Shown: positions 1 through 6,979 of the stretch, in pieces | Layout of the letters: every line of letters starts with the position of its first letter | How positions within the stretch are numbered: the stretch's first letter is position 1 | Source: an uncultured Ruminococcus sp. | GTDB taxonomy: Bacteria > Bacillota > Clostridia > Oscillospirales > CAG-272 | Assembly: GCA_902766575.1 (NCBI GenBank) | Contig: CACXED010000325.1 | Location: 1-17,478, forward strand | Reading direction: 5' to 3' | DNA length: 17,478 bases | The notes under the pieces: generated by a model | What the model was told of the DNA's origin: nothing | The model's database searches: none | What the model saw: only the letters and a program-made list of their open reading frames with translations | Made by a program: the position numbers and the translations under genes

Positions 1-1
1 G

Positions 2-1834
2 ATCTTCGACTACCTTGCCGGAGTAGACCCGATACAGCTTCCGCAGAGCGGCGGAGATCTTAAGACGACGGCAAATCAGCTCTATTCGCAGCTGAGCGGC
101 GTTTCAAAGCAGGTCGATCTGCTCTGCTCGGATTTTTCGGATATGACCGGCGCTCTCCGGGACGACATTCTGGAGATCAACGATAAATTCGGCGAGATAC
201 GTCAGACCGTGGCGGATATTTTTGCCGGAGGTCAGGACTATTCCTTCAGAGATATCTTCACCGACACGACCGAGGAGAATATCGACTCGATGACGAGCGG
301 TAAGATAGATTCCTGCGCTAACGGCGGACGGGTTGAGGGAGATATCAACGTCGGCGGCGTGGTCGGAGCCATGGCTGTCGAGTACGAGCTCGACCCGGAG
401 GACGACGCGCACGACAGCTCGGTGCTCAACCGCGTCTACGAGAGCCGCTCGGCTGTTTCGGGCTGTACCAACAGCGGTGACGTCACCTCCAAAAAGAACT
501 GCGTCGGCGGCATTTGCGGCAGAATGGAGCTGGGAGTCATACAGAACAGCTCCAACTACGGAACGATCAAAAGCGAGAGCGGCAGCGAGGTCGGCGGTAT
601 CGCCGGGCTCGCAAGCTCCAAGATATATGGCTGCTATGTGCTCAGCAGTCTTTCCGGAGCAGGCTATGTCGGAGGAATAATCGGCTCGGGAAAGGATAAC
701 AGCTCGCTCGGCAGCGGCTCTGAGGTCTCAGACTGCGTGAGCATCGTCGAGATCACCGGCGCCGACGAGTTCTACGGCGCGATATCCGGCTGCGAGGGCG
801 GTACATTCAAAAACAACGTCTATGTCTCGGACGTCCTGCGCGGCGTCGACCGGATGTCGATAGACGGAGGCGCTCAGCCGATAGAGTATTCAAGTCTCAT
901 GACGAAGGACGAGGTTCCGTCGGATTTTGAAACCTTCACGCTCCGCTTTGTCGCCGACGGCGAGGAGCTGAAGCGGCTCGATTTCAATTACGGAGATTCC
1001 TTTGATCAAGACGTGTACCCCAAGATTCCCGAAAAGGAGGGCTATTACGCGGTCTGGTCTCTGACCGAGCTGAATGAGCTTCACTTCAATACGACGGTAG
1101 AAGCGATCTATATCCGCAACGTGACCGCTATCGCCAGCGAGCAGAACCGTGGAGGTCAGCCGCTGATCCTCGTCGAGGGCAGCTTTGACCTTTCGGACCG
1201 GCTCACGGCGGAGAGCCTTCCCATCGACCGCGGTCGCTTTGACAATATGGCCGACAGCTATTTAGAAGCGGTTCTCGCCTCGTTCGGGAATATCGGAAAG
1301 GGCAGGCTCCCGGCGGCATATGTCGGACGCGATATCGTCGAGCAGTGGAAGCTCGTCATCCCAAACGACGGCTCCGAGCGGCACACGGTCAGGCTGAGCG
1401 CTCCGACCGACACAAAAGCGGCGATATATATCAAAAACGCCGACGGCATCTACGAAAAGGCGGAGAGCACGACTGCCGGAAAATACTTTGTTTTCGAGGT
1501 CTCGGGCAGAGAACCGGAATTCGCGGTGGTCAACGAGTCGGCGGTCTGGATCGTCTGGATCGCGGCGGCTGCGATAATACTGGCAGCGCTGATCGTGATC
1601 TTCATCGTGATAAGGTCGATACGATCGAAGAAGAAGCGCGTGCCGCCCGAGCCCAAGCGCGAATCAGAGCCGTACATCATCCACAGCTCCGATCCGGAGA
1701 CCGAGCGCCGTGAGCGCGAGATCGCGGAGCTCCGCATTCTCCTTGAAAAGGAGCGCGCCGAGCGTGAAAGTCTAAAAAAGCAGGTGGAGGATCTGAAAAC
1801 ATCAAAATCCGATAAAAACGACTCTGAAAATTGA
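2..1834 (+). CDS. Membrane-anchored GLUG/InlB-repeat surface protein, 5' end outside window
   Basis: The frame is open from base 2, so the gene is cut at its start; an ATG at 143 is internal, not the likely start. About 610 residues are visible. They begin with a helical stretch (LYSQLSGVSKQVDLL..., IRQTVADIF), then several GLUG-type repeats between bases about 300 and 840, each with the pattern C-x-N-x-G-x-(I/V) ... VGGI(V/A/C)G. An InlB-B/Flg_new-like module follows near 930-1070 (LRFVADGEELKRLDFNYGDS ... YYAVW). Near the C-terminus is one membrane span (about 1540-1620, VWIVWIAAAAIILAALIVIF), then a basic stop-transfer stretch and a charged coiled coil ending at the stop. The reading is an extracellular repeat stalk with a cytoplasmic coiled-coil tail. 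GLUG and Flg_new modules are typical of Gram-positive surface proteins; the specific function is unknown to me. Confidence 0.8.
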   Translation: MFDYLAGVDPIQLPQSGGDLKTTANQLYSQLSGVSKQVDLLCSDFSDMTGALRDDILEINDKFGEIRQTVADIFAGGQDYSFRDIFTDTTEENIDSMTSGKIDSCANGGRVEGDINVGGVVGAMAVEYELDPEDDAHDSSVLNRVYESRSAVSGCTNSGDVTSKKNCVGGICGRMELGVIQNSSNYGTIKSESGSEVGGIAGLASSKIYGCYVLSSLSGAGYVGGIIGSGKDNSSLGSGSEVSDCVSIVEITGADEFYGAISGCEGGTFKNNVYVSDVLRGVDRMSIDGGAQPIEYSSLMTKDEVPSDFETFTLRFVADGEELKRLDFNYGDSFDQDVYPKIPEKEGYYAVWSLTELNELHFNTTVEAIYIRNVTAIASEQNRGGQPLILVEGSFDLSDRLTAESLPIDRGRFDNMADSYLEAVLASFGNIGKGRLPAAYVGRDIVEQWKLVIPNDGSERHTVRLSAPTDTKAAIYIKNADGIYEKAESTTAGKYFVFEVSGREPEFAVVNESAVWIVWIAAAAIILAALIVIFIVIRSIRSKKKRVPPEPKRESEPYIIHSSDPETERREREIAELRILLEKERAERESLKKQVEDLKTSKSDKNDSEN

Positions 1835-1836
1835 AG

Positions 1837-1860
1837 AATCCTTAGGATTATTTGTTGTTT
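1837..1860 (+). terminator. Weak candidate terminator after the surface protein gene
   Basis: AATCC (1837-1841), loop TTA, GGATT (1845-1849), then a T-rich tail (ATTTGTTGTTT). It starts two bases after the TGA stop of the plus-strand gene. The stem has only five pairs and is AT-rich, so strength is doubtful. Confidence 0.35.
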
Positions 1861-1895
1861 GACAAAAGAAAAAGCGACTTGCGAAGCAAGTCGCT
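1861..1895 (-). terminator. Rho-independent terminator for the minus-strand GTPase gene
   Basis: A perfect 10-bp stem, AGCGACTTGC (1873-1882) and GCAAGTCGCT (1886-1895), with a 3-base loop. Read on the minus strand it is followed by TTTTCTTTTG (from 1872 down), a classical U-tract. It lies about 150 bases beyond the stop of the GTPase-NYN gene, so the repeat between them would be transcribed as that gene's 3' UTR. Confidence 0.8.
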
Positions 1896-1922
1896 GCATC
1901 TGCATATAATTAAGGCAACATC

Positions 1923-2047
1923 GCACTTCCGCACCCACGCGAGTGGGTGCGGAACAAAGCCGTCGGTAGACGGCGCGAACGCGAGGTAAAACTTCAAATT
2001 ACCACAGACTTCAAGCGCGAGTATGGGAGCGGCGGCTCGCCGCTATT
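1923..2047 (+). repeat. Dispersed structured repeat, copy A
   Basis: A 125-bp element related to the one at 16733-16930. In order on the plus strand: hairpin 1, a 12-bp stem 1927-1938/1943-1954 with loop GCGA (GNRA type); hairpin 2, GCCGTC 1959-1964 pairing with GACGGC 1969-1974; a linker with the shared core GCGAGGTA..ACT.CAAATTA; and hairpin 3, AGCGGCG 2028-2034 pairing with CGCCGCT 2038-2044. Identity with copy B ends at CGCCGCTATT, which contains the complement of the GTPase gene's TAG stop. The element has no coding character: open frames across it are short or shadows. Mobile, regulatory or structural-RNA roles are all possible; the strand given is the one on which loop 1 is GNRA. Confidence 0.8.
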
Positions 2048-4589
2048 TCAGATAATCGCGTATTTCGCGCTCAACGCTTGTAAGCTCGGCGTGAAAGGAA
2101 TTCGCGGAGATGCGTATCGCGCCGTTGCCGAGGATTATCAGCTGCTCCTGACCGTAAGACGTGGCTACCCGGACACGGTTGTCCTTTGCGAGCTCGTGAG
2201 AGACCTTTTCGATGTAGGTGTCCGCGGTCTCAGCCTCCTTGGTGTAGACGACGCTGACGCCCGAACGCCGCTCGAGCTCTCCGGGATTGCCCTTGACCCG
2301 GTAGGCGTCGAATACGACGATGACCTCGCACTGACGAAAGCCCCTGTAGCTGCACAGCCGGTTGATAAGCTCCTCCCGCGCGAGATCGAGACTGCTCCCG
2401 GCGAGCTTTTTCAGCTCGTCCCACGCGAAGATGATATTGTAGCCGTCGACGAGCAGATACTCCTTTCCGCTGTAGGAGCGGGCGGCGCGCCTGATCGGAG
2501 CAGGCTTGGGAACGGATTTGACAACGGTCGGCTCAGCCGATCGTTTTTTTATCGGCCCGTAGGTGCGCTCAAAGATAGCCATCAGCTCTGCGTCGGTCGC
2601 GACGGTTTTCATGTAGCGCTCGGCACGGGCGGAGATCTCGGCGGCATCCGAGTCGAGCTCGATTCCGGGATCGAGATGCTTGTGAGCCGGAACCTCGTTC
2701 CACTTGACGACGACTCCCGCTCCGTGAGAGCAGAATACCGAGTCGGCGGGATTTTCGGTGTCGCGCTCGGGATCGTAGCCAAAGGCGGCGATCACCTCGT
2801 CGCTGTTGTGGCACTCCTCCCAGCCGCGGAGAATACAGGACAGCTTTCCGCGTCCCTTTGTGAAGCCGATGAGCTCCCGGTGATAGCCGCGCAGCTCCGA
2901 GACCGGAGCCTGACCGGTGATGATCGTCCTGTCTCCGAGCGTCTCGGTCGGCTCTAACCTGCCGCTGCGGTGGATGATATCGGTCATGACCTTGCCGGTG
3001 CAGTCGCTCGGAACCTCGATGCGGAAATCGTACCACGGCTCGAGCAGCAGGCTCTTTGCGCTCATCAATCCCTGACGCAGAGCGCGGTAGGTCGCCTGCC
3101 TGAAATCTCCTCCCTCGGTGTGCTTCTGATGCGCGCGTCCGGCGACGAGAGTGATCTTCATATCGGTGATCGGCGAGCCGGTCAGCACTCCGACGTGCGT
3201 CTTTTCATGCAGATGGGTCAGCACCAGCCGCTGCCAGTTGAGATCGAGCTGATTTTCGCCAAGATCGCTCGAAAACCGCAGTCCGCTGCCTCTCGGCAGA
3301 GGCTCAAGCAGCAGCTGAACCTCCGCGTAGTGCCTGAGCGGCTCGTAGTGACCGACGCCTATCACCGGCTCGGCGACAGTCTCGCGGTAGGCTATGCCGC
3401 CGTCCGAAAAATCGACCGCAAAGCCGCAGCGCTCGGGTATCATCCGCCTCAGGACCTCGAGCTGAACTTCTCCCATTATTCTGACCCTTATCTCGGATAG
3501 CTGCTCGGAATATTCGATGTGCAGCTCCGGCTCCTCCTCGCAGAGGGCGCGGAGCTTTACGAGCGCGGTGTGGATATCTGTGCCGTCCGGGAGCAGTACT
3601 TTATACGACAGAACCGGCTCGAGGTGAGCCGCGCCCGAGTCCGGCTCGTCTCCGAGCCCCTCTCCGGGATAGGTCAGCGACAGTCCGGTCACGGCGCAGA
3701 CTGTTCCGGGCTTGATATCGTTCACGGTCTTGTATTTCGCGCCGGTGTAGATGCGTATCGAGTTTACCTTTTCAGACCAGCTGCCGCCGTCGGGAGCCGT
3801 TCCGGAGACGATATCCCTGACGCTCAGCCCTCCGCCGGTCAGCTTGAGATGGGTGAGCCGCTCGCCCGAGTCGTCGGTCGTGATCTTATAGACCTTGGCT
3901 GCAAAGTCCTTTTTGTACTCGGGAGCCTTTGTGTAACGCGAAAGCGCCGACAGCAGCCCCTCAGTCCCCTCCGAGCGCAGCGCCGAGCCGAAGCAGCAGG
4001 GAAAGAGCTTCCTCTGCGCTACGGCGTCGGCTATAGCGTCGTCGGGAAAGGGCTCTCCGGCGAGATAGGACTCCATCAGCTCCTCGCCGCAGACGGCGAC
4101 AGCCTCCGCCGAGTCCTTTCGCGAAAGGTCGAGGCAGGCGTCGGACAGACCGCGCTCAAGCTCGCCGAGCAGCTCCTCGCGGGTGTAGGGCGAGATGTCC
4201 ATTTTATTCACGAAAATGAAGGTGGGTATCGAGTAGCTCCCGAGCAGCTGCCAGAGCGTTTCTGTGTGGCTCTGGATGCCGTCGCTGCCGCTGACTACGA
4301 GCACTGCGTAGTCGAGCACCTTGAGCGTGCGCTCCATCTCGGGCGAAAAATCTATGTGACCCGGCGTGTCGAGCAGCGTGAACTCGGCGTCGCCGAGCGT
4401 GAACACCGCCTGACTTGAAAAAATGGTTATTCCCCGGTCGCGCTCGATATCGTTGCTGTCAAGACAGGCGCTGCCGTGATCGACCCGTCCGGGCTTTCGT
4501 ATCACTCCGGTCTTGTACAATATCGACTCCGAGAGAGTGGTCTTTCCCGAGTCGACATGAGCTAAAATTCCGATTACAATTCTTTTCAT
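2043..4589 (-). CDS. TetM/EF-G-like translational GTPase fused to a YacP/Rae1-like NYN nuclease domain
   Basis: 848 residues. The G domain carries AHVDSGKT (10-17), RGITI (52-56), DTPGH (74-78), NKMD (128-131) and GSAL (201-204). EF-G/TetM domains II-V follow to about residue 640. A linker rich in K, P and R (about 680-706) leads to an NYN domain (about 709-848) with LLVDGYNII (D715), VVFDAYR (D761) and ETADTYIE (D790). TetM-family GTPases bind near the ribosomal A site; Rae1/YacP of Bacillus subtilis is a ribosome-dependent A-site endoribonuclease. The fusion therefore suggests a ribosome-directed factor that may act on mRNA. The TetM tip loop is not conserved (AHQKHTEGGDF at 486-496), so tetracycline resistance is doubtful. 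A fourth expected acidic residue of the NYN site is Tyr812. The ATG start has only a weak GGAAAG upstream. The TAG stop lies inside repeat copy A. Confidence 0.88.
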   Translation of the reverse strand: MKRIVIGILAHVDSGKTTLSESILYKTGVIRKPGRVDHGSACLDSNDIERDRGITIFSSQAVFTLGDAEFTLLDTPGHIDFSPEMERTLKVLDYAVLVVSGSDGIQSHTETLWQLLGSYSIPTFIFVNKMDISPYTREELLGELERGLSDACLDLSRKDSAEAVAVCGEELMESYLAGEPFPDDAIADAVAQRKLFPCCFGSALRSEGTEGLLSALSRYTKAPEYKKDFAAKVYKITTDDSGERLTHLKLTGGGLSVRDIVSGTAPDGGSWSEKVNSIRIYTGAKYKTVNDIKPGTVCAVTGLSLTYPGEGLGDEPDSGAAHLEPVLSYKVLLPDGTDIHTALVKLRALCEEEPELHIEYSEQLSEIRVRIMGEVQLEVLRRMIPERCGFAVDFSDGGIAYRETVAEPVIGVGHYEPLRHYAEVQLLLEPLPRGSGLRFSSDLGENQLDLNWQRLVLTHLHEKTHVGVLTGSPITDMKITLVAGRAHQKHTEGGDFRQATYRALRQGLMSAKSLLLEPWYDFRIEVPSDCTGKVMTDIIHRSGRLEPTETLGDRTIITGQAPVSELRGYHRELIGFTKGRGKLSCILRGWEECHNSDEVIAAFGYDPERDTENPADSVFCSHGAGVVVKWNEVPAHKHLDPGIELDSDAAEISARAERYMKTVATDAELMAIFERTYGPIKKRSAEPTVVKSVPKPAPIRRAARSYSGKEYLLVDGYNIIFAWDELKKLAGSSLDLAREELINRLCSYRGFRQCEVIVVFDAYRVKGNPGELERRSGVSVVYTKEAETADTYIEKVSHELAKDNRVRVATSYGQEQLIILGNGAIRISANSFHAELTSVEREIRDYLK

Positions 4590-4650
4590 TCAGCATTTCT
4601 TTCCGATAAAAGGTTATTGTTTTATTTTATCGCATAATTATTTCACTGGT

Positions 4651-4680
4651 ATGATAAATACTTTACCGAATATTGAACAA
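4651..4680 (-). promoter_or_regulatory. Candidate promoter of the GTPase-NYN gene
   Basis: On the minus strand, TTGTTC (4680-4675) is followed after 18 bases by TATCAT (4656-4651), 62 bases ahead of the ATG. The -10 is good and the -35 matches only its first half. AATATT boxes at 4669-4674 and 4680-4685 flank the -35, possibly by chance in this AT-rich stretch. Confidence 0.35.
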
Positions 4681-4699
4681 ATATTTTACGCCGCGCATA

Positions 4700-4728
4700 T
4701 TGATATCCGGCTTGGAATGTGGTAAAAT
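4700..4728 (+). promoter_or_regulatory. Sigma-70 promoter of the MFS-GDPD operon
   Basis: TTGATA (4700-4705), a 17-base spacer, and TAAAAT (4723-4728). Transcription would start near 4735, which leaves almost no leader for an ATG at 4737 and favours the ATG at 4773. Confidence 0.7.
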
Positions 4729-4757
4729 AGAATCGGATGACAAAATTTAATGCAATG

Positions 4758-4775
4758 AAAGGAATTCCCGATATG
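4758..4775 (+). promoter_or_regulatory. Ribosome binding site deciding the MFS start
   Basis: AAAGGA (4758-4763) lies 9 bases before ATG 4773. The in-frame ATGs at 4737 and 4755 have no Shine-Dalgarno sequence, and the first sits on the predicted transcription start. Confidence 0.65.
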
Positions 4776-6125
4776 AAACTCAGCTATAAACGCACGCTCG
4801 CCGTCGGCTTCGCGTTCTTTCTGATCTGCGCGTTCTGGCAGGCATACGACAGCATTATCCCGAAGATCCTCACCGATAAATTCGGCATGGCTCAGGTCTG
4901 GTCGGGAGCGGTGATGGCGCTCGACAACCTGCTTGCGGTATTTCTGCTGCCGCTGTTCGGAGCGATTTCCGACCGGCACAACGGCAGGCTCGGACGCAGG
5001 ACGCCGTTCATACTGATAGGCACAGTCGCGGCGTCGATCGGACTGGTAGCGCTCTCGCTCGCCGACAATATGCAGCTCGCGCTGCTTGACGGCAGAGACC
5101 CGATCGAGGTCACAAAGGAAAATCCGCAGATTTTAGTTATCTTCATGCTGATACTTCTCCTTGTGCTGATTTCGATGTCGATATACCGCTCTCCGGCGGT
5201 CGCGCTAATGCCCGACGTGACGCCCAAGCCCCTGCGCTCAAAGGCGAACGCGATCATAAATCTGATGGGCAGCGCGGGCGGAATAATCGTGCTGATACTC
5301 GGTATGGTATTCGGCACAGGCAAGCCCGAAAATGCGCGGATGAGCTATACCGGCTTCTTCGCGGTAGTAGCGGGGATGATGATAGCGGCGCTCGCGGTAT
5401 TCATGCTGACCGTCCGGGAGAAAAAGTGGGCTTCTGAGGCGCAGAGGATTAACGACGCTCTCGACGCGGAGACCGATAAGACCGAAAAAGCGCCTGCGGC
5501 TGATCCCGGAAAGAAGCTCAGCCGCGGAGAGCTGAAGTCGCTCGTGCTGCTGCTCGCGTCGGTCGTGCTCTGGTACATGGGATACAACGCGGTGACGAGC
5601 AAATATTCGGTCTACGCCGGAGCGGTGCTCGGGCTCGACTACAATCTGACGATGATAGTCGCGCAGGCGGCGGCGATTATTTCGTACATTCCGGTCGGAA
5701 TCATCTCGTCGAAGATCGGACGGAAAAAGACGATACTCGCCGGAGTCGTGATGCTCGGCGGAGCCTTTCTTTTCGCGTCGTTCATGCGGGAGGGAAGCAG
5801 TCTTATCGTGATGAACCTGCTGTTCGCGCTCGCCGGGATAGGCTGGGCGACCATCAACGTAAACAGCTATCCGATGGTCGTCGAGCTCGCAGGGTCGGGA
5901 GACGTCGGAAAATACACCGGCTACTACTACACCGCGAGTATGTCGGCGCAGATAATCACGCCGATACTCAGCGGAGCCTTCCTGACCTACGTCGGAATGG
6001 AGACTCTGTTCCCATACGCGGCGATATTCGCGGCGGCGGCTTTTGTGACGATGCTTTTCGTAAAGCACGGCGACTCGCTCGGTGAAAAGAAGGATATCCT
6101 CGAGCACCTCGACGTAGGAGACTGA
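4773..6125 (+). CDS. MFS transporter (SLC45/GPH-like, probable sugar or related solute)
   Basis: 450 residues from the chosen ATG (MKLSYKRTLAVGF...). About twelve hydrophobic segments are readable, split by a charged central loop (around EAQRINDALDAETDKTEKAPAA...). The loop after helix 2 carries an MFS motif-A-like sequence, GAISDRHNGRLGRRTPF, and a second one, SSKIGRKK, lies in the C-terminal half. The GRLGRRTPFI form recalls SLC45/GPH-type sugar transporters, but the substrate cannot be read from sequence. The gene has its own promoter at 4700-4728. The next gene starts 6 bases after the stop, and that gene's ribosome binding site lies inside this one, so the two are co-transcribed. The neighbour hints at a glycerophosphodiester or polyol substrate, which is inference only. 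Confidence 0.85.
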   Translation: MKLSYKRTLAVGFAFFLICAFWQAYDSIIPKILTDKFGMAQVWSGAVMALDNLLAVFLLPLFGAISDRHNGRLGRRTPFILIGTVAASIGLVALSLADNMQLALLDGRDPIEVTKENPQILVIFMLILLLVLISMSIYRSPAVALMPDVTPKPLRSKANAIINLMGSAGGIIVLILGMVFGTGKPENARMSYTGFFAVVAGMMIAALAVFMLTVREKKWASEAQRINDALDAETDKTEKAPAADPGKKLSRGELKSLVLLLASVVLWYMGYNAVTSKYSVYAGAVLGLDYNLTMIVAQAAAIISYIPVGIISSKIGRKKTILAGVVMLGGAFLFASFMREGSSLIVMNLLFALAGIGWATINVNSYPMVVELAGSGDVGKYTGYYYTASMSAQIITPILSGAFLTYVGMETLFPYAAIFAAAAFVTMLFVKHGDSLGEKKDILEHLDVGD

Positions 6126-6131
6126 AATTTA

Positions 6132-6917
6132 ATGGTTATACTGATAATTTTACTGATACTCGCGGCGATTTATGTTTTCCTCGTCAAACCGGGGAACAGA
6201 GCGCTTTCCGGGACGGCCCGACGTGATTACGCTCACCGGGGACTGCATACCGACGCGCCGGAAAATTCGCTCACGGCGTTCAGGCTCGCAGCCAAGGCAG
6301 GATACGGCATCGAGCTCGACGTTCAGCTCTCAAAGGACGGCGAGGTCTATGTCTTTCACGACTATTCGCTCGAGCGCATGACCGGCTGCAAAGCGAAGCT
6401 CTCGGAGCTTTGCTCGGACGAGCTTGACAGGCTCAGGCTCAACGGTAGAGAGGAGCAGATACCCCGCCTTTCTCAGGTGCTCGGGCTGGTCGGTGGCAGA
6501 GTCCCGCTGCTTGTAGAGCTCAAGGGCGAGAGCACCGACGTCTCGCTCTGTCCCAAGGTCGACGCGCTGCTCTCCGGATACAGAGGGGAGTACATAGTCG
6601 AGTCCTTCAATCCGCTTCTGCTGTACTGGTATCGCAGAAATCGTCCCGAGGTGCTTCGTGGACAGCTCTATACGAACGTGGTGAAAAGCAATGGCTTCAC
6701 GCCGCTGAATCTGCTGCTCACGCTGATGGCGTTCAATTTTCTCGCAAAGCCGGACTTCATCGCCTACGACGAAAAGCGTCCGGGAGCGCTCCCGGTGCTG
6801 CTGACGACGCGGCTCTTTCGCCGTGAGAGCTTTGTCTGGACTGTCCGGAGCCGGTCGGAATACGAAAAAAGAGGAGCGTCATTCGCTATCTTCGAGGGCT
6901 TTCTTCCGAATAAATGA
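6132..6917 (+). CDS. Membrane-anchored glycerophosphodiester phosphodiesterase family protein
   Basis: 261 residues. The N-terminus is one hydrophobic span (about 2-18, VILIILLILAAIYVFLV) without a cleavage site, so the enzyme is probably membrane-anchored. The GDPD signature follows: AHRGLHTDAPENSLTAF (34-50, His35-Arg36), ELD (61-63, Glu61 and Asp63 as metal ligands), VFHDYSLERMTG with His76 as the usual acid/base, and LLVELKG (127-132, Glu129 and Lys131). The family hydrolyses glycerophosphodiesters to glycerol-3-phosphate and an alcohol. TAGGAG at 6115-6120 lies 11 bases before the ATG, within the end of the transporter gene. The gene ends at a strong terminator. Exact substrate and the side of the membrane it works on are not determined. 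Confidence 0.88.
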   Translation: MVILIILLILAAIYVFLVKPGNRALSGTARRDYAHRGLHTDAPENSLTAFRLAAKAGYGIELDVQLSKDGEVYVFHDYSLERMTGCKAKLSELCSDELDRLRLNGREEQIPRLSQVLGLVGGRVPLLVELKGESTDVSLCPKVDALLSGYRGEYIVESFNPLLLYWYRRNRPEVLRGQLYTNVVKSNGFTPLNLLLTLMAFNFLAKPDFIAYDEKRPGALPVLLTTRLFRRESFVWTVRSRSEYEKRGASFAIFEGFLPNK

Positions 6918-6921
6918 AAAA

Positions 6922-6955
6922 TCTCCCGGAATCCGTTTTGACGGATTCCGGGAGA
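6922..6955. terminator. Bidirectional Rho-independent terminator
   Basis: A perfect 14-bp stem, TCTCCCGGAATCCG (6922-6935) and its complement (6942-6955), with loop TTTTGA. It is followed on the plus strand by CACTTTGTTTTT and on the minus strand by TTTTTCATTTATT. It separates the convergent GDPD and solute-binding protein genes and serves both. Confidence 0.9.
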
Positions 6956-6979
6956 CACTTTGTTTTTAGTGATCAAAGG

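Noticed and set aside
1947..4418. Long plus-strand open frames opposite the GTPase gene (1947-2957, 2970-3500, 3519-4418)
   Set aside because: They are antisense shadows of a gene with GC-rich third positions. They lack ribosome binding sites and recognisable motifs, and the first runs out of repeat copy A.
2043..4589. Acquired tetracycline resistance gene on a mobile element
   Set aside because: The TetM tip loop is absent, a NYN domain is fused on, no leader peptide or mobile-element genes are seen, and codon use looks like that of the neighbours.
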